Shown piece by piece: positions 5,867 to 11,645 of a DNA stretch of 11,645 nucleotides. The position numbers and the translations under genes are program-made. Below the pieces are notes generated by a model. It had not been told where the DNA came from, did not search any database, and saw nothing but the letters and a program-made list of their open reading frames with translations. Position 1 is the first letter of the stretch. Each line of letters starts with the position of its first letter. Origin of the DNA: Candidatus Segatella intestinihominis (lineage in GTDB: Bacteria > Bacteroidota > Bacteroidia > Bacteroidales > Bacteroidaceae); NCBI GenBank assembly GCA_900548535.1, contig URLG01000080.1, positions 1 through 11,645 of the forward strand, written 5' to 3'.

Positions 5867-7069
5867 ATGAAAGTATTGGTACTGAACTGTGGTAGTTCTT
5901 CTATCAAGTACAAATTATATAACATGGATGATGAGTCAGTATTGGCTCAGGGTGGTGTAGAGCGTATCGGTCTTGATAACGCATTCATCAAGGTTAAGTT
6001 GCCTAATGGCGAGAAGAAGCAGATTATGCACGATATGCCTGACCACAAGGAAGGTGTTAACTTCGTGTTCAAGTGCTTGCTCGACCCAGAGATTGGCGCT
6101 ATCAAGGACTTGAAGGAAATCGACGCCGTAGGTCACCGTGTAGTGCAGGGTGGCGACAAGTTCAAGGAGAGTGTCATCGTTGACAAGAGCGTAGAGGATG
6201 GCATCGAGGAACTTTGCGACCTCGCTCCTGTTCACAACGCTGGTCACTTGAAGGGTATCCGTGCCGTTGACTCTTTGATGCCAGGCACTCCTCAGGTTTG
6301 CGTATTCGACAACGCTTTCCACAGCACAATGCCTGATTACGCTTATCTCTATGCTATCCCTTACGAGTTGTACGAGAAGTATCACGTACGTCGTTATGGT
6401 TTCCACGGAACATCTCACCGCTACGTTTCTAAGCGTGTTTGTGAGATTCTCGGTCTCGACCAAAACAACTCTAAGATCATCACTTGCCACATCGGTAACG
6501 GTGGCTCTGTAGCTGCAGTATTGAATGGCAAGGTGCTCGATACCTCTATGGGCTTGACTCCATTGGCAGGCTTGATGATGGGTTCTCGTTGCGGTGACAT
6601 TGATGCTTCTGCCGTTACATACTTGATGGAGAAGTTGAACATGAAGCCACAGGAGATGGCTGACTTCTTGAACAAGAAGAGCGGTGTGCTCGGTATCACA
6701 GGCATCTCTTCAGATATGCGCGACATCGAGAAGGCTGCTAACGAGGGTAACGAAAAGGCTCTCTTGGCTCTCCGCATGTATGAGTATCGCATCAAGAAGT
6801 ATATCGGTGCTTACACAGCAGCTATGGGTGGCGTTGACGCTATCGTCTTCACAGCAGGTGTTGGTGAGAACCAGACCGACCTCCGTGAGGAAGCTTGCAA
6901 GAACCTTGAGTATCTTGGCATCAAGATCAACAAGGAAGTTAACGACAAGATTCACGGCGAGGAGGCTATCATCTCTACCGACGACAGCAAGGTGAAGGTA
7001 GTGGTAGTTCCTACTGATGAGGAGATTGTTATCGCTCGTGATACAATGGACTTGGTTGCTAAGAAGTAA
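5867..7069 (+). CDS. ackA: Acetate kinase AckA
   Basis: A 400-residue ASKHA-fold kinase that makes ATP and acetate from acetyl phosphate, completing the Pta-AckA route. Visible are the N-terminal phosphate loop LVLNCGSSSIKYKL (4-17), with Asn7; Arg91 in VGHRVVQGG; the catalytic Asp148 in VFDNAFHST; His180 in RRYGFHGTSHRYV; HIGNGGS (208-214); Arg241 in MMGSRCGDID; and FTAGVGENQ (328-336). These residues agree with the well-studied Methanosarcina enzyme by number. Full length, with highly expressed codon usage like pta. A strong hairpin terminator begins 20 bases after the stop. Confidence 0.98.
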   Translation: MKVLVLNCGSSSIKYKLYNMDDESVLAQGGVERIGLDNAFIKVKLPNGEKKQIMHDMPDHKEGVNFVFKCLLDPEIGAIKDLKEIDAVGHRVVQGGDKFKESVIVDKSVEDGIEELCDLAPVHNAGHLKGIRAVDSLMPGTPQVCVFDNAFHSTMPDYAYLYAIPYELYEKYHVRRYGFHGTSHRYVSKRVCEILGLDQNNSKIITCHIGNGGSVAAVLNGKVLDTSMGLTPLAGLMMGSRCGDIDASAVTYLMEKLNMKPQEMADFLNKKSGVLGITGISSDMRDIEKAANEGNEKALLALRMYEYRIKKYIGAYTAAMGGVDAIVFTAGVGENQTDLREEACKNLEYLGIKINKEVNDKIHGEEAIISTDDSKVKVVVVPTDEEIVIARDTMDLVAKK

Positions 7070-7089
7070 TCAGTCTTATATATAAATAT

Positions 7090-7145
7090 AATAAGGTGAA
7101 GAGCTCTTCTCTCGCACAGATGCGATGAAAGGTCTTCACCTTATT
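7090..7145 (+). terminator. Nested hairpin terminator after ackA
   Basis: The outer arms AATAAGGTGAAGA (7090-7102) and TCTTCACCTTATT (7133-7145) pair perfectly over 13 bp. The 30-base interior contains a second hairpin, TCGCA (7112-7116) with TGCGA (7121-7125) around a CAGA loop. A U-rich TTATTTCTTT follows. The symmetry may also stop antisense transcription. Confidence 0.82.
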
Positions 7146-7170
7146 TCTTTCATATCAATATTCAATTATT

Positions 7171-8217
7171 ATGAACACAAAGATTGTAACTTTCGGAGAA
7201 ATATTGCTTAGAATCTCTAAGCCTGGTTATCAACGTTTATTCCAAGGTCATCGCATGAATGGCAATTATGGAGGCAGTGAGGCGAATGCCGCTATCTCTT
7301 TGGCTTACTTGGGCGATAACGTGGAGTATGTTACCCGAGTGCCTTACGGTGAGATAGGCGAGGCAGCCTTGATGCATCTGCGAGAGTTCGGTCTGAATGT
7401 GAAGCATGTGGTGCGTGGCGGCGATCGCCTGGGCACTTATTATTTCGAGGAAGCGGTGGCTATGCGCAACTCCCGTGTGGTCTATGACCGCAAGAATTCC
7501 TCTTTCTATACTTTGAAGCGAGGCATGGTGAAGTGGGACAAGGTGTTGGAGGATGCCTCCGTATTCCATTGCTCAGGCATCACTTGTGCTATCAGCCGTG
7601 ATGCGATGGAATCTACCATGGATGCCATCAAGATAGCTGTGGATAAAGGGCTCACCATCGCTTGCGACATCAACTATCGTAAGAATCTTTGGGGCTATGG
7701 CTTGGAGCCACATGATGTGCTCTTCCAGATGATGCAATACAGCGACATCATCTTTGGCGACCAGAATGAGTGGGAGGTAGCGAGTGGCGTGGCTCACATT
7801 CCTTTCGAGGCTTTGGATGAGAACTATGAGATAGATAGAGAGGCTTATCTGGAGTATTTCCGCAAGATGCACCATCTCTTCCCTAAGTGCAAGAAGATGG
7901 TGATGGCGGTGAGAAATCAGATTGCCAGCAGTCATCACACCCTAAGCGGTCTGCTCTATGATGCTGTGGAGGATAAACTATATACCACTCGAATATACGA
8001 CATACAGCCTATCGTCGATCCAATGGGCGTAGGCGATGCTTTCGTAGCTGCTTTTATCCACGCTCACCAGAAGTGGGGCGATGAGAACCAGTATTGCCTC
8101 GACTTCTCGCTTTCGGCAAGTGCCATCAAGAATACAGTACCAGGCGACCAGAACTTAGTATCAGAAGAAGAAATCATCAATAACATGACATCCTCGGGTG
8201 GAAGAATACAAAGATAG
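7171..8217 (+). CDS. kdgK: PfkB-family sugar kinase, probable 2-dehydro-3-deoxygluconokinase
   Basis: A 348-residue ribokinase/PfkB-fold kinase. The N-terminus has FGEILLRIS (8-16) and the sugar-binding GGSEANAAISLAYLG (34-48). The C-terminal signature DPMGVGDAFVAAFIHA (283-298) contains the anion hole and catalytic base Asp289; most PfkB proteins have DTxGAGD here. CDINYRKNLW (165-174) and NTVPGDQNLVSEEEI (321-335) resemble Bacteroidota KdgK proteins. The likely reaction is ATP-dependent phosphorylation of KDG to KDPG in uronate/pectin use, but fructose or another keto-sugar cannot be excluded. No eda aldolase gene is visible beside it. No clear promoter is seen in the 25 bases after the ackA terminator. 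Confidence 0.82.
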   Translation: MNTKIVTFGEILLRISKPGYQRLFQGHRMNGNYGGSEANAAISLAYLGDNVEYVTRVPYGEIGEAALMHLREFGLNVKHVVRGGDRLGTYYFEEAVAMRNSRVVYDRKNSSFYTLKRGMVKWDKVLEDASVFHCSGITCAISRDAMESTMDAIKIAVDKGLTIACDINYRKNLWGYGLEPHDVLFQMMQYSDIIFGDQNEWEVASGVAHIPFEALDENYEIDREAYLEYFRKMHHLFPKCKKMVMAVRNQIASSHHTLSGLLYDAVEDKLYTTRIYDIQPIVDPMGVGDAFVAAFIHAHQKWGDENQYCLDFSLSASAIKNTVPGDQNLVSEEEIINNMTSSGGRIQR

Positions 8218-8253
8218 ACATACATTAAATAGTAATCCTAATTCAATTTTTTG

Positions 8254-8334
8254 TTCAAAACCTTTGAATGTGTGTTCAAAAGCTTTGAATGTGTATTCAA
8301 AGGCTTTGAATGTCCGTTCAAAGCTTTTGAACGG
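8254..8334. repeat. Four tandem 21-bp palindromic repeats
   Basis: TTCAAA starts at 8254, 8275, 8296 and 8317, and TTTGAA starts at 8263, 8284, 8305 and 8326, an exact 21-bp period. Each unit is a 15-bp dyad TTCAAA-N3-TTTGAA. The N3 differs (ACC, AGC, GGC, GCT), and the linkers are TGTGTG, TGTGTA and TGTCCG. The last unit extends to a 21-bp dyad, CCGTTCAAA-GCT-TTTGAACGG (8314-8334). The array lies in the 3' region of kdgK. The 21-bp period puts all dyads on one face of the helix. Its role is unknown; it could be a protein-binding array or a set of alternative RNA hairpins. Confidence 0.85.
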
Positions 8335-8403
8335 AAAAATCTCCTGCTTTCTGCAACTCTTTTTAGGGTAAGCGAATACATCTTATATTATATGTATTAT
8401 AGT

Positions 8404-8452
8404 AAGAAATGCTGGGAGGGCAGGTTTGTTACCTGCCCTCCCAGCATTTCTT
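8404..8452. terminator. Perfect 22-bp hairpin between kdgK and lpxH
   Basis: AAGAAATGCTGGGAGGGCAGGT (8404-8425) is followed by the loop TTGTT and its exact reverse complement (8431-8452). It lies between convergent gene ends, as a bidirectional terminator would. The U tract is poor (TTTCTTGCTTG), so its termination strength is less certain than for the other hairpins here. The rest of the 8218-8461 gap holds the 21-bp repeats and AT-rich DNA, with no gene seen. Confidence 0.7.
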
Positions 8453-8461
8453 GCTTGAAGA

Positions 8462-9226
8462 TTATGGTTGGCTTTCGCCTTCTACGTATTCTTCCATAAA
8501 CATGTGCTCACCATCGAATACGGCATAGGTGAACTGCCATATCCAATCGCCGAGAATCATGAGACGAGTCTTCTTGCTCAGCATGAGGTCAAGCTCGATG
8601 TGGCGATGACCAAACATGAAGTAGTCGATGTCCTTGTGGCTCTGCATGTATTGCTTGGCAAAGCGAACCAGGAATTCTTTCTTCTCGCCCATGTATGGCT
8701 CTTCCTTGCCATCAGCACGTTTCAGACGACTGTGCTTTGCCCATTTCAATCCCAATGCCATGCCCCAGCGGGGATGGATGAAATTGAGGAGGCGCTGGCA
8801 TGTGCGGTCATGGAACATCGCCTTCAAGAACTTAAACTTCTTGTCAGGGTCGCCCAGTCCATCGCCATGCGCCAGGAAGAATACCTTGTCGTATATCTCC
8901 ACGGTTTGTGGCTTGTGATGCACGATAACGCCGCACTCTTCCTCCAAGTAGCCGTAGGTCCAGAGGTCGTGGTTGCCAGTGAAGAAATGTACTTCCACAC
9001 CCATGTCGGTCAACTCGGATAGCTTGCCCAGGAATCGGGTATAGCCCTTTGGTACCACATATTTATATTCGTTCCAAAAGTCGAACATGTCGCCCAAGAG
9101 GTAGATGGCGGCAGCCTTGGTCTTGATGCTGTCGAGGAAACGAACCAATCTGCGCTCTTGCATACGGGCATGCGGAATGGCTAATGAGCCAAGGTGCGCA
9201 TCAGAGAGGAAATATACATTTTTCAT
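8462..9226 (-). CDS. lpxH: UDP-2,3-diacylglucosamine diphosphatase LpxH
   Basis: A 254-residue calcineurin-like metallophosphoesterase. The metal-binding motifs are all present: SDAHLG (8-13, Asp9 and His11), GDMFDFW (45-51), GNHD (84-87), AHGDGLGD (119-126) and GHRH (206-209). The pattern and length fit LpxH, which cleaves UDP-2,3-diacylglucosamine to lipid X in lipid A synthesis at the inner membrane face. The substrate assignment rests on family resemblance. It lies 73 bases downstream of the DUF59 gene on the same strand and lacks a clear promoter of its own, so cotranscription from 9642-9672 is likely. Confidence 0.88.
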   Translation of the reverse strand: MKNVYFLSDAHLGSLAIPHARMQERRLVRFLDSIKTKAAAIYLLGDMFDFWNEYKYVVPKGYTRFLGKLSELTDMGVEVHFFTGNHDLWTYGYLEEECGVIVHHKPQTVEIYDKVFFLAHGDGLGDPDKKFKFLKAMFHDRTCQRLLNFIHPRWGMALGLKWAKHSRLKRADGKEEPYMGEKKEFLVRFAKQYMQSHKDIDYFMFGHRHIELDLMLSKKTRLMILGDWIWQFTYAVFDGEHMFMEEYVEGESQP

Positions 9227-9255
9227 AAGCGTTACGTTTAAAAGTTAAAAGATAA

Positions 9256-9311
9256 GGCTTCGAGAGCCTCGTTATTCTCGTTAGAATTGGCTTCGATATT
9301 TACTCGAAGCC
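9256..9311 (-). repeat. GGCTTCGA inverted and direct repeats between the DUF59 gene and lpxH
   Basis: GGCTTCGA occurs at 9256-9263 and 9289-9296, and its reverse complement TCGAAGCC at 9304-9311. The last two form an 8-bp hairpin with a 7-base loop spanning the stop codon of the DUF59 gene (9300-9302). There is no U run, so it may be an RNA processing or stability structure, or a weak attenuator ahead of lpxH. Confidence 0.4.
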
Positions 9312-9620
9312 CAACTCTACGCGAGCTTCCTCGCTCATCATGCTCTGGTCCCATGCAGGTTCGAACACAAGGTTGACGTTGGCAGACTTAATGCCTTCCA
9401 CGCTATCCACCTTGGTACGAACATCTTCGAGGATGAAGTCGGCGGCAGGGCATGATGGAGCCGTGAAGGTCATGTCTAGATCTACATTGCCATCTTCCTT
9501 CACGTCAATCTTGTATATCATACCGAGGTCCCAGATGTTGACAGGAATCTCTGGGTCGTAAACGGTCTTGAGCACATCTACGATCTTTTCTTCTATCTTT
9601 GTCTTTTCTTCTTGTGTCAT
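9300..9620 (-). CDS. DUF59/MIP18-family Fe-S cluster assembly factor (SufT-like)
   Basis: A 106-residue single-domain protein. The start chosen is the ATG at 9620 (MTQEEKTKIEEK). The frame is open to 9671, but those codons overlap the promoter. Family signatures are YDPEIPVNIWDLGMIY (21-36) and MTFTAPSCPAADFI (50-63) with the conserved Cys57, and the C-terminal FEPAWDQSMMSEEARVELGF. Proteins of this family help mature Fe-S proteins; SufT in some bacteria is the closest characterised example. No suf genes are visible here, so its partners are unknown. Confidence 0.9.
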   Translation of the reverse strand: MTQEEKTKIEEKIVDVLKTVYDPEIPVNIWDLGMIYKIDVKEDGNVDLDMTFTAPSCPAADFILEDVRTKVDSVEGIKSANVNLVFEPAWDQSMMSEEARVELGFE

Positions 9621-9641
9621 AATTCTTATTGTTTTTGTATG

Positions 9642-9672
9642 CAAAGATAGTGATAATTGGAGAGAATACAAA
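9642..9672 (-). promoter_or_regulatory. Bacteroidota-type promoter of the DUF59 gene
   Basis: On the minus strand, TTTG (9669-9672) and TATCTTTG (9642-9649) are separated by 19 bp, the same architecture as the murF promoter. Transcription would start near 9635, about 15 bases before the ATG at 9620. This rules out the upstream in-frame start and probably drives lpxH too. Confidence 0.8.
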
Positions 9673-9722
9673 ATAACGAGCCAACTTTTTTCTTTCAGAT
9701 GCCGTATTCTCCCTTATTTGGA

Positions 9723-10412
9723 CTATAATTTGCCCTTGTCGTGATAAGAATAGAAGGAGCCATCGGTTACGATGACGTGGTCCATGAAGAAGATACGCAT
9801 GATTTCGCAAGCCTTGGCTATCTTTTGGGTCAGGAGGTCGTCGTTCTTGCTTGGCTGCGGACTATGGCTAGGGTGATTGTGGCAAATGGCGATGATGGTG
9901 GCATTGTTGAGCACCGCTTCCTTCATGATGCTGCGCACGTCCACGGCTGTCTCAGTGATGCCACCTGTAGACATACGGGTAGCCTTGATGAGCTTGAAGT
10001 TTTGGTTCATCATCAATAGCCATGCCTCCTCGCGGTCGAGGTCTTGCATCTTGGGCAGCATGTAATTGTAGATGGCGATGGAGGAGCCTAGGTCGGGGCG
10101 CAATCCCATCTTCTCGCTGGCTCTGCGCTTGCCCAGTTCGCAAGCGGCTAGCAGGGTGATGGCCTTGGCGGGACCCATGCCTTTGTATCGGGTTAGTTCT
10201 TTGATGCTCATTTTGCCGAGCGCATTTAGGTTGTTGTCGCAGTCGTTCATGATATGCTTCATGAGGTCTACGGCACTCTCGTCTTGTGATCCGGAACCAA
10301 TGAGGATGGCTAGCAGCTCGGCATTGCTCAATGCTGAGGCTCCCAGACGTTCGAGTTTCTCACGGGGCTTGTCTTCTTCCGCCCATTGTGAGATGGATAG
10401 TTTGTCTCCCAT
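9723..10412 (-). CDS. radC: RadC family JAB1/MPN-domain protein
   Basis: A 229-residue RadC protein. The N-terminal part (about 1-100) has the usual REKLERLGASALSNAELLAI opening (17-36) and a helix-hairpin-helix segment around YKGMGPAKAITLLAACELGKR (76-96). The C-terminal JAMM metalloprotease-like domain has the zinc motif His178-x-His180-x7-Ser188-x2-Asp191, read as HNHPSHSPQPSKNDD; a His replaces the Gly that normally follows HNHPS. Despite the name, a DNA-repair role for RadC is doubtful and its molecular activity is not established. It sits 66 bases after the glycosyltransferase stop on the same strand and may share its transcript. Confidence 0.93.
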   Translation of the reverse strand: MGDKLSISQWAEEDKPREKLERLGASALSNAELLAILIGSGSQDESAVDLMKHIMNDCDNNLNALGKMSIKELTRYKGMGPAKAITLLAACELGKRRASEKMGLRPDLGSSIAIYNYMLPKMQDLDREEAWLLMMNQNFKLIKATRMSTGGITETAVDVRSIMKEAVLNNATIIAICHNHPSHSPQPSKNDDLLTQKIAKACEIMRIFFMDHVIVTDGSFYSYHDKGKL

Positions 10413-10478
10413 AAGCTTAGGAGTTTAGGGGTTGTTGGGGGACTGAGGAGTTAAGTCGTAGTCTTATCTCTTCAGCTA

Positions 10479-11537
10479 TTACTTGTAGAATGTTTTGCTA
10501 TATGCGCTGAATTCGCTCTTGCCGCAAACACATCTCTTCCACCATGCCGAGAGAAATCCGCAGCCATATCCCATCAGCTGGGTAAAGGCGGCGCGAATGC
10601 TCAGCAAGCCTATCTTCACGCTCTTGTTCTGCTGGGTGCTGTCGATGAAGAGTGCCACCGTATAGAGCAGGATGAAGAACAAGCCGATGCAGCCCAATGC
10701 TGCCATCGCATTGCCAAGGGCGGGGAATACATGCACGGTACCGAGCATGTAAGGCAAGAATCCGAAGAAGAGCAGCAGGAGCGTGCCTATCACTCCCACG
10801 GTGAATACCATCGGCAGGAGATGCACGAGCTTGAGGCTCTCTGGATATTTCTTGTAGAGATTGATACGGGCGATGCCACTGTTGTAGACCTGTCGCCAGA
10901 ACTTGCGGAAGTCGGTGCGGCGCTTGTGCCATACCCATGCCTCCGGGAACAAGCGGCAATGGCAGCCTGCCTTGAAGATACGGATAGAGAAGTCGATATC
11001 CTCACCAAAACGCATATTAGAAAAACCATTCAACTTGAGATACACATCCTTGCGGATGCCCATGTTGAACGAACGAGGATAGAACTTATCCATCTTCTTC
11101 TTTCCGCCTCGGATACCGCCGGTGGTGAAGAAAGAAGTCATGGAATAAGAAATCGCTTTCTGAGTGTCTGTAAATGATGAGTGCGCCTTGTCGGGACCGC
11201 CGAATGCATCGGCAGGTTCGCGGCTCAACTCATCACTTACAGCCTTCAGATAGCCCTCTGGCAAGACCACGTCGCTGTCAAGTATTAAGAGATAATCGCC
11301 CTGGGCGCGCTCGGCACCGTAGTTGCGACTCTGACCTGGACCAGAGTTCTCCTTATAGTAATAATGTATATCCATCTTGTCCTTGTATCGCTCGCATACC
11401 TCCTTGCAAGGGTTCTGCGAACCATCCTCCACGATGACCACCTCGAAGCTAGTCTCCGATTGGTGGGTGAGACTCTCTAACAGTTCGTCCACTTCGTCAG
11501 GACGATTGAAAACAGGAACAATGATGGAATACTTCAT
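10479..11537 (-). CDS. Membrane-anchored family 2 glycosyltransferase
   Basis: A 352-residue GT-A fold transferase. SIIVPVFNRPDEVDELLESL (4-23) opens the nucleotide-sugar domain, with VEDGSQ (36-41), the metal-binding LDSDV (86-90) and GEDIDFSIR (178-186) as the acceptor-side acidic motif. Hydrophobic segments at about 239-261, 270-298 and 309-331 form C-terminal membrane spans. It probably transfers a sugar to a lipid-linked or surface glycan at the inner face of the membrane. Donor and acceptor cannot be told from sequence. The nearest neighbours, radC and efp, give no pathway clue. The start ATG is 57 bases after the efp stop. Confidence 0.9.
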   Translation of the reverse strand: MKYSIIVPVFNRPDEVDELLESLTHQSETSFEVVIVEDGSQNPCKEVCERYKDKMDIHYYYKENSGPGQSRNYGAERAQGDYLLILDSDVVLPEGYLKAVSDELSREPADAFGGPDKAHSSFTDTQKAISYSMTSFFTTGGIRGGKKKMDKFYPRSFNMGIRKDVYLKLNGFSNMRFGEDIDFSIRIFKAGCHCRLFPEAWVWHKRRTDFRKFWRQVYNSGIARINLYKKYPESLKLVHLLPMVFTVGVIGTLLLLFFGFLPYMLGTVHVFPALGNAMAALGCIGLFFILLYTVALFIDSTQQNKSVKIGLLSIRAAFTQLMGYGCGFLSAWWKRCVCGKSEFSAYSKTFYK

Positions 11538-11594
11538 TATTACGTATTTGGATAGTAAATAAATCTGTGCTTACTCGCTGTGTCGGCTAGCGGA

Positions 11595-11645
11595 TTACTC
11601 GCTTACACGACCAAGGTAGCTACCGTCACGAGTGTCGATCTGGAT
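11595..11645 (-). CDS. efp: Elongation factor P, C-terminal fragment
   Basis: The last 16 codons and TAA of a minus-strand gene cut by the right window edge. The peptide IQIDTRDGSYLGRVSE matches the characteristic EF-P ending (I-x-V/I-DTR-x-G-x-Y-x-x-RV; E. coli has a closely similar tail). EF-P relieves ribosomes stalled at polyproline stretches. Codons are those of a highly expressed gene (GAC, CGT, GGT). Only the tail is seen, so the call rests on this short but distinctive motif and on orientation. Confidence 0.82.
   Translation of the reverse strand: MQIDTRDGSYLGRVSE

Noticed and set aside
8254..8334. Possible CRISPR array
   Set aside because: The units are 15-bp dyads with 6-bp linkers that are themselves near identical. 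There are no spacers of CRISPR length and no cas genes.
8375..8398. AATACAT / ATGTATT inverted repeat
   Set aside because: Seven-base arms in very AT-rich DNA, easily expected by chance; no gene start nearby to regulate.
8251..8499. An 82-codon frame with a heptad repeat (FK-x-FEC-x) over the palindromic repeats
   Set aside because: It starts at a TTG. The heptad is a by-product of 21-bp DNA repeats, and the frame runs through the 22-bp hairpin. Arm symmetry is conserved, which DNA- or RNA-level function explains better than a protein.
9621..9671. A 17-codon N-terminal extension of the DUF59 protein
   Set aside because: It lies across the -7 and -33 boxes; the ATG at 9620 starts the family's usual N-terminus.
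10443..10475. Imperfect inverted repeat between the glycosyltransferase and radC
   Set aside because: There are two imperfect positions in the 13-base arms (one a G-T type mismatch) and no U tract on the transcribed strand; too weak to call a terminator.
11571..11602. Direct repeat TTACTCGC at 11571-11578 and 11595-11602
   Set aside because: Only two 8-base copies. The second spans the efp stop codon, and no further structure supports a site.

Overview
The window looks like chromosomal DNA of a Bacteroidota species, most likely of the Prevotella/Segatella group. The evidence is the Bacteroidota-type promoters (TAnnTTTG near -7, in two cases with TTTG 19 bp upstream), A-rich leaders with little Shine-Dalgarno signal, and the protein variants (EF-P tail, KdgK, short Pta, single-chain MurF). 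It is mostly core metabolism. There is no phage, transposon, CRISPR array, tRNA or rRNA.

Layout from left to right. (1) The end of pdxS and all of pdxT (+) form the PLP synthase operon. They converge on murF (-) across a near-perfect bidirectional hairpin terminator at 874-922. (2) murF (-) has a well-formed promoter at 2273-2303. (3) Diverging from it is a tight + strand operon: a small two-helix membrane protein (2391-2612), three tandem 34-37 aa single-span membrane proteins (2617-2721, 2733-2846, 2851-2955), folP, and the diadenylate cyclase gene cdaA. It ends at a terminator at 4597-4636. The predicted -7 element of this operon sits in the middle of a 9-bp inverted repeat, a candidate operator. 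(4) pta-ackA (+), the acetate/ATP fermentation pair, has its own -7 element and a strong terminator at 7090-7145. (5) A kdgK-type sugar kinase (+) is followed by four 21-bp tandem palindromic repeats (8254-8331) and a 22-bp perfect hairpin (8404-8452). (6) The rest is on the minus strand: lpxH (lipid A), a DUF59/SufT-like Fe-S assembly factor with its own promoter, radC, a membrane GT2 glycosyltransferase, and the last 16 codons of efp (EF-P) at the right edge.

The most novel element is the trio of tandem mini-genes upstream of folP-cdaA. All three end in a near-identical tail, AW-x-YTKPG-x-KWLK-x-L. They differ from one another mostly at synonymous codon positions, which shows directly that the proteins are under selection. 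They are too short for ordinary gene calling. Their stop-to-start spacing of 4-11 bases makes translational coupling to folP and cdaA likely. Their function is unknown; a link to the membrane-bound c-di-AMP cyclase is a hypothesis only.
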